DNA of 64,000 bases, taken from contig NZ_CAADFC020000023.1 in NCBI RefSeq assembly GCF_900696085.1, positions 63,884 to 127,883 on the forward strand, in the 5' to 3' direction. The DNA comes from Bradyrhizobium ivorense (GTDB taxonomy: Bacteria > Pseudomonadota > Alphaproteobacteria > Rhizobiales > Xanthobacteraceae). The notes under the pieces were generated by a model. The model ran no database searches, was not told the DNA's origin, and saw only the letters and a program-made list of their open reading frames with translations. Positions 63,392 through 64,000 of the stretch are shown here, piece by piece (within the stretch, counting starts at the first letter, position 1; every line of letters starts with the position of its first letter). The position numbers were made by a program, and so were the translations under genes.

Positions 63392-64000
63392 ATCGCCAGC
63401 ATCCTTTCCACGCTCTTGCGCGCGCGCTCGGCGATCTCAGGATCGATCGTGACCTCGTGCTGATTGGTCTCCAGCGCGTGACGGATGTTCTTCAGCGTGA
63501 TCCGCTTCATGTGCGGGCAGAGATTGCAGGGGCGGACGAAGTCGACATCGGGATTACGGGCCGCGATGTTGTCGCTCATCGAGCATTCCGTCAGCAGCAC
63601 GACGCGCGGCGGCCGCTTGGTTTCGACGAACGACTGCATCGCGGCCGTCGACCCCGCAAAGTCCGCTTCGGCCACCACCTCAGGCGGGCATTCCGGATGT
63701 GCCAGGACGGTGACGTCGGGGTAATTTTCGCGCAACTGGCGCACGTCGTCCGCGGTGAACAGCTCATGCACCTCGCAATGGCCCTTCCAGGCGATGATCT
63801 TCTTGCTGGTCTGCTTGGCGATGTTCTGCGCCAGATACTCATCCGGCAGCATGATGACGCGCTCGGCGTCGAGCGATTCCACCACCTTCAGAGCGTTGCC
63901 TGAGGTGCAGCAGATGTCGGACTCCGCCTTCACCGCGGTAGAGGTGTTGACATACGCGACCACAGGCGCGTCGGGATAGCGCGCGCGCATCAGCCGCACG
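63388..64000 (-). CDS. nadA: Quinolinate synthase (partial, runs off the right edge)
   Basis: The C-terminal part of the [4Fe-4S] quinolinate synthase, which joins iminoaspartate and dihydroxyacetone phosphate. About 204 residues are visible: YVNTSTAVKAESDICCTSGN, VIMLPDEYLAQNIAKQTSKK, LAHPECPPEVVAEADFAGST, VVLLTECSMSDNIAARNPDV and CNLCPHMKRITLKNIRHALE, including Cys residues that serve as cluster ligands in the family. The start lies beyond base 64000. Its stop overlaps the nadB start. Confidence 0.97.
   Translation of the reverse strand, partial: VRLMRARYPDAPVVAYVNTSTAVKAESDICCTSGNALKVVESLDAERVIMLPDEYLAQNIAKQTSKKIIAWKGHCEVHELFTADDVRQLRENYPDVTVLAHPECPPEVVAEADFAGSTAAMQSFVETKRPPRVVLLTECSMSDNIAARNPDVDFVRPCNLCPHMKRITLKNIRHALETNQHEVTIDPEIAERARKSVERMLAI

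Overview
The window is a chromosomal segment of a GC-rich alphaproteobacterium of the order Hyphomicrobiales, most likely Bradyrhizobium or a close relative. The evidence is the gene order glyA-nrdR-ribD-ribE-ribH-nusB-thiL-hppA, a GcrA-type cell-cycle regulator, a Porin_2-family outer-membrane porin, the yceD/plsX/fabH/ihfA/merR block, frequent GTG and TTG starts, and several palindromic intergenic repeats of the kind seen in Bradyrhizobium. The genus comes from reading, not from a search.

Layout. 1-5.9 kb: end of a DUF418 membrane protein, DUF2200 and GNAT proteins, a TonB-dependent siderophore receptor, and a winged-helix/TPR regulator split into three pieces by two frameshifts. 6.1-14.5 kb: housekeeping run (serine hydroxymethyltransferase, NrdR, riboflavin synthesis, NusB, ThiL, proton-pumping pyrophosphatase). 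14.6-17.3 kb: animal-type haem peroxidase and a Bug-type binding protein, convergent around a shared terminator. 17.5-23.3 kb: the most striking accessory locus. Two AidA/PixA-like small proteins are followed by four long helical proteins, three with a central hydrophobic segment, that look like a multi-component alpha-helical pore-forming toxin of the HBL/NHE/Mak/Ahl type. A small protein of unknown function is encoded divergently. 23.3-29.2 kb: zinc-ribbon protein, BamE, a cytochrome bc1 assembly chaperone, DUF177, plsX-fabH-ihfA-merR and tRNA-Pro.

29.5-36.9 kb: a coiled-coil protein, MarR regulator, major porin, a probable small RNA just behind the porin that shares promoter motifs with it, a DapA-family aldolase, a 42-residue membrane protein, an SDR dehydrogenase, GcrA and a small helical protein. 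37-43 kb: acyl-CoA synthetase, acetamidase/formamidase, YdcF-like protein, DUF169 and saccharopine-dehydrogenase-like proteins. 43.1-44.2 kb: an AT-richer insert carrying a detached deaminase-type toxin domain (CAE...PCxxC) and a closely spaced partner gene, probably its immunity gene. 44.4-46.3 kb: a FAD monooxygenase and a divergent MarR regulator with a clear palindromic operator between them.

46.3-59.6 kb: an exopolysaccharide locus (O-antigen ligase-like polymerase, undecaprenyl-phosphate sugar transferase, glycosyltransferase, Wza-like lipoprotein, Wzz/GumC co-polymerase with a degenerate kinase domain, CelD-like acyltransferase, and a NodB-like protein that has lost its metal ligands). 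An MFS transporter/LysR pair and the stump of a P-loop NTPase interrupt it. 59.6-64 kb: DUF2842, haem A synthase, and nadA-nadB-nadC in an overlapping operon, nadA running off the right edge. No CRISPR array, rRNA, intact insertion sequence or integrase was seen.
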